Assembly (NCBI RefSeq): GCF_018780585.1
Contig: NZ_JADMJL010000019.1
Coordinates: 62,001-126,000, forward strand
Source of the DNA: Methyloversatilis discipulorum
GTDB lineage: Bacteria; Pseudomonadota; Gammaproteobacteria; Burkholderiales; Rhodocyclaceae
DNA length: 64,000 nucleotides
Direction of reading: 5' to 3'
The position numbers were made by a program, and so were the translations under genes. The notes beneath the pieces are model-generated. The model saw nothing but the letters and a program-made list of their open reading frames with translations, was not told the DNA's origin and searched no databases. Within the stretch, counting starts at the first letter, position 1; the number at the start of each line of letters is the position of its first letter. Positions 62,440 through 64,000 of the stretch are shown piece by piece.

Positions 62440-63885
62440 ATGCACGACGCGATGTACTACGTATCCACCCGCGGCCAGGCGCCGCAGAAGCGCTTCACCG
62501 AAATCCTGCTGGGCGGCCTGATGGAAGATGGCGGCCTCGCCATGCCCGTTCAGTACCCGCGGTTTACGGCGACCGATCTCGAAGCGATGCGCGGCATGGA
62601 TTACCGCCAGCTCGCCTTCGCCATCCTGTCGCGCTTCGCCGACGACATTCCGGCCGCCGACCTGAAGGCGCTGATCGACCGCACCTATACGCCGGAGGTG
62701 TATCGCAACACCGTGTCCGGGTCGGATGCGCGCGACATCACGCCGCTGTATACGCTGGAATCCGGCCTGCATCTGCTCGAACTGTCCAATGGACCGACGC
62801 TGGCGTTCAAGGACATGGCGATGCAACTGCTCGGCAATCTGTTCGAGTACGCGCTGGAAAAAAGCGGCCAGCAGCTGAACATCTTCGGCGCGACGTCCGG
62901 CGACACCGGCTCCAGCGCGGAATACGCGATGCGCGGCAAGCATGGCGTGCGCGTGTTCATGCTGAGCCCGCACGGCAAGATGAGCCGCTTCCAGACGGCG
63001 CAGATGTTCAGCCTGCAGGATCCGAACATTTTCAACATCGCGGTGCGCGGCGTGTTCGACGACTGCCAGGACATGGTCAAGGCGGTGTCGAACGATCTCG
63101 ATTTCAAGTCGAAGTACTGCATCGGCACGGTCAATTCGATCAACTGGGCGCGGGTGTCGGCCCAGGTCGTTTACTACTTCAAGGGCTATTTCGCGGCGAC
63201 GAAGCACAACGGCGAAGAGGTGAGCTTCACCGTGCCGTCCGGCAACTTCGGCAACGTGTGCGCCGGCCACATCGCTCGCATGATGGGCCTGCCCATCCGT
63301 CACCTCGTGGTCGCGACCAACGAGAACGACGTGCTGGACGAGTTCTTCCGCACCGGCGTCTATCGTCCGCGCGCCACCGCGGAAACGCTGCACACGACCA
63401 GCCCTTCGATGGACATTTCCAAGGCCAGCAACTTCGAGCGCTTCATCTACGACCTGACCGGCCGCGATGCGGAGGCGGTGCGGTCGATGTGGGGCGAGGT
63501 CGATCGCGGCCGTCCGTTCGATCTGTCGGCGTCGTCGCTGTTCGGCAAGGTGGCGTCCGAATACGGATTCCAGTCCGGTGCCAGCAATCATGCGCACCGC
63601 GTCGCCACGATGCGGCTGGTCAACGAACGCTGGGGGCGCGCCATCGACACGCACACCGCCGATGGCCTCAAGGTCGCGCTGGAGCGACGCGAGGCCGGCG
63701 TGCCGATGATCGTGCTGGAAACAGCGCTGCCGGCAAAGTTCTCTGAAACCGTGGTCGAGGCCCTGGGCCGCGAGCCAGTGCGTCCGGCCGGCATGGAGAA
63801 TCTGGAATCGCTGCCGCAGCGTTTCGAGGTGATGGATGCCGACGTGGCGGCCATGAAGGATTACATCGCGCGCCACGCCGGCTGA
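62440..63885 (+). CDS. thrC: Threonine synthase
   Basis: 481 residues, PLP-dependent fold type II, the long ThrC class. PLP Lys in GPTLAFKDMAMQLLG; NIFGATSGDTGSSAEYAM, SFTVPSGNFGNVCAG, and the tail ENLESLPQRFEVM. Converts O-phosphohomoserine to threonine. The 163-bp gap upstream holds its promoter region and that of the divergent HPP gene. Confidence 0.96.
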   Translation: MHDAMYYVSTRGQAPQKRFTEILLGGLMEDGGLAMPVQYPRFTATDLEAMRGMDYRQLAFAILSRFADDIPAADLKALIDRTYTPEVYRNTVSGSDARDITPLYTLESGLHLLELSNGPTLAFKDMAMQLLGNLFEYALEKSGQQLNIFGATSGDTGSSAEYAMRGKHGVRVFMLSPHGKMSRFQTAQMFSLQDPNIFNIAVRGVFDDCQDMVKAVSNDLDFKSKYCIGTVNSINWARVSAQVVYYFKGYFAATKHNGEEVSFTVPSGNFGNVCAGHIARMMGLPIRHLVVATNENDVLDEFFRTGVYRPRATAETLHTTSPSMDISKASNFERFIYDLTGRDAEAVRSMWGEVDRGRPFDLSASSLFGKVASEYGFQSGASNHAHRVATMRLVNERWGRAIDTHTADGLKVALERREAGVPMIVLETALPAKFSETVVEALGREPVRPAGMENLESLPQRFEVMDADVAAMKDYIARHAG

Positions 63886-63938
63886 GCGCGGGGGGCGGTC
63901 GCCCCACGGATTCAAGACATCCGCCGGCCTGCCGTAGA

Positions 63939-63966
63939 CCCGTACATCGAACTGTGTATGTACGGG
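63939..63966. repeat. Perfect inverted repeat downstream of thrC
   Basis: CCCGTACAT (63939-63947) and ATGTACGGG (63958-63966) around a 10-nt spacer, 8 bp before an ATG at 63975. Could be an operator or a leader hairpin for the next gene; no U-tract follows. Confidence 0.45.
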
Positions 63967-63974
63967 GACAACTC

Positions 63975-64000
63975 ATGGGTGAGCCGGTGAACGCATCGCT
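63975..64000 (+). CDS. Possible start of the next gene (cut by window edge)
   Basis: ATG at 63975 with GGGGA nine bases upstream opens an uninterrupted frame MGEPVNAS to the edge. Eight residues are too few for a family call. By gene order in related genomes a molybdopterin gene could follow thrC, but this is guesswork. Confidence 0.3.

Overview
The window reads as chromosome from a high-GC betaproteobacterium. The gene order hisS-yfgM-bamB-der-hfq-hflX-hflK-hflC-DUF2065-hisZ-purA, the block rnr-rlmB-rpsF-priB-rpsR-rplI-dnaB, and alaA-hom-thrC are all typical of that class. Several PEP-CTERM proteins beside a compact type II secretion operon point to a Rhodocyclales/Methyloversatilis-like organism; that placement is inference from gene content. 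I see no prophage, insertion sequence, CRISPR array or rRNA operon.

Layout. 1-4.5 kb: acetate metabolism and uptake (3' end of acs, a CBS/DUF294 signalling protein, a two-subunit Na+/solute symporter). 4.7 kb: tRNA-Ser(GGA). 5.0-8.2 kb: an NtrB/NtrC-like two-component system. 8.3-16.7 kb: an accessory envelope cluster with two PEP-CTERM proteins that look like catalytically dead metzincins, a PEP-CTERM trypsin-like protease, a paralogous pair of secreted proteins of which only one keeps the sorting tail, and a TonB-dependent receptor. 16.8-25.4 kb: a lytic transglycosylase divergent from an eight-gene secretion operon (gspG-F-E, four PilMNOP-like assembly genes, a secretin with TPR and cohesin-like parts). 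25.5-31.3 kb: a small HTH regulator, lysC, two tRNAs, an orphan gene and a gbsR-like/cydAB operon. 31.5-64 kb: housekeeping genes.

The most interesting signal is regulatory. A GGTGGTTG motif recurs as pairs with 19-bp periodicity, or as inverted repeats, upstream of the histidine kinase gene (about 5.03 kb), upstream of one pseudo-metzincin gene (about 9.48 kb) and between the TonB receptor gene and the other pseudo-metzincin gene (about 15.5 kb). Each lies roughly 90-225 bp upstream of a GG-N10-GC sigma-54 (-24/-12) promoter candidate facing the gene. The neighbouring response regulator is a sigma-54 activator with a GAYTGA loop. My model is a self-contained regulon in which this two-component system controls surface-anchored PEP-CTERM pseudoproteases and perhaps the TonB receptor. 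It is built on sequence patterns and is untested.

Housekeeping genes work in tightly overlapping operons with 1-26 nt overlaps. Several starts are GTG or TTG and were chosen by ribosome binding sites or family N-termini. Terminators separate most transcription units. A possible short terminated RNA sits between hflC and the DUF2065 gene, and DnaA-box-like sequences precede dnaB.
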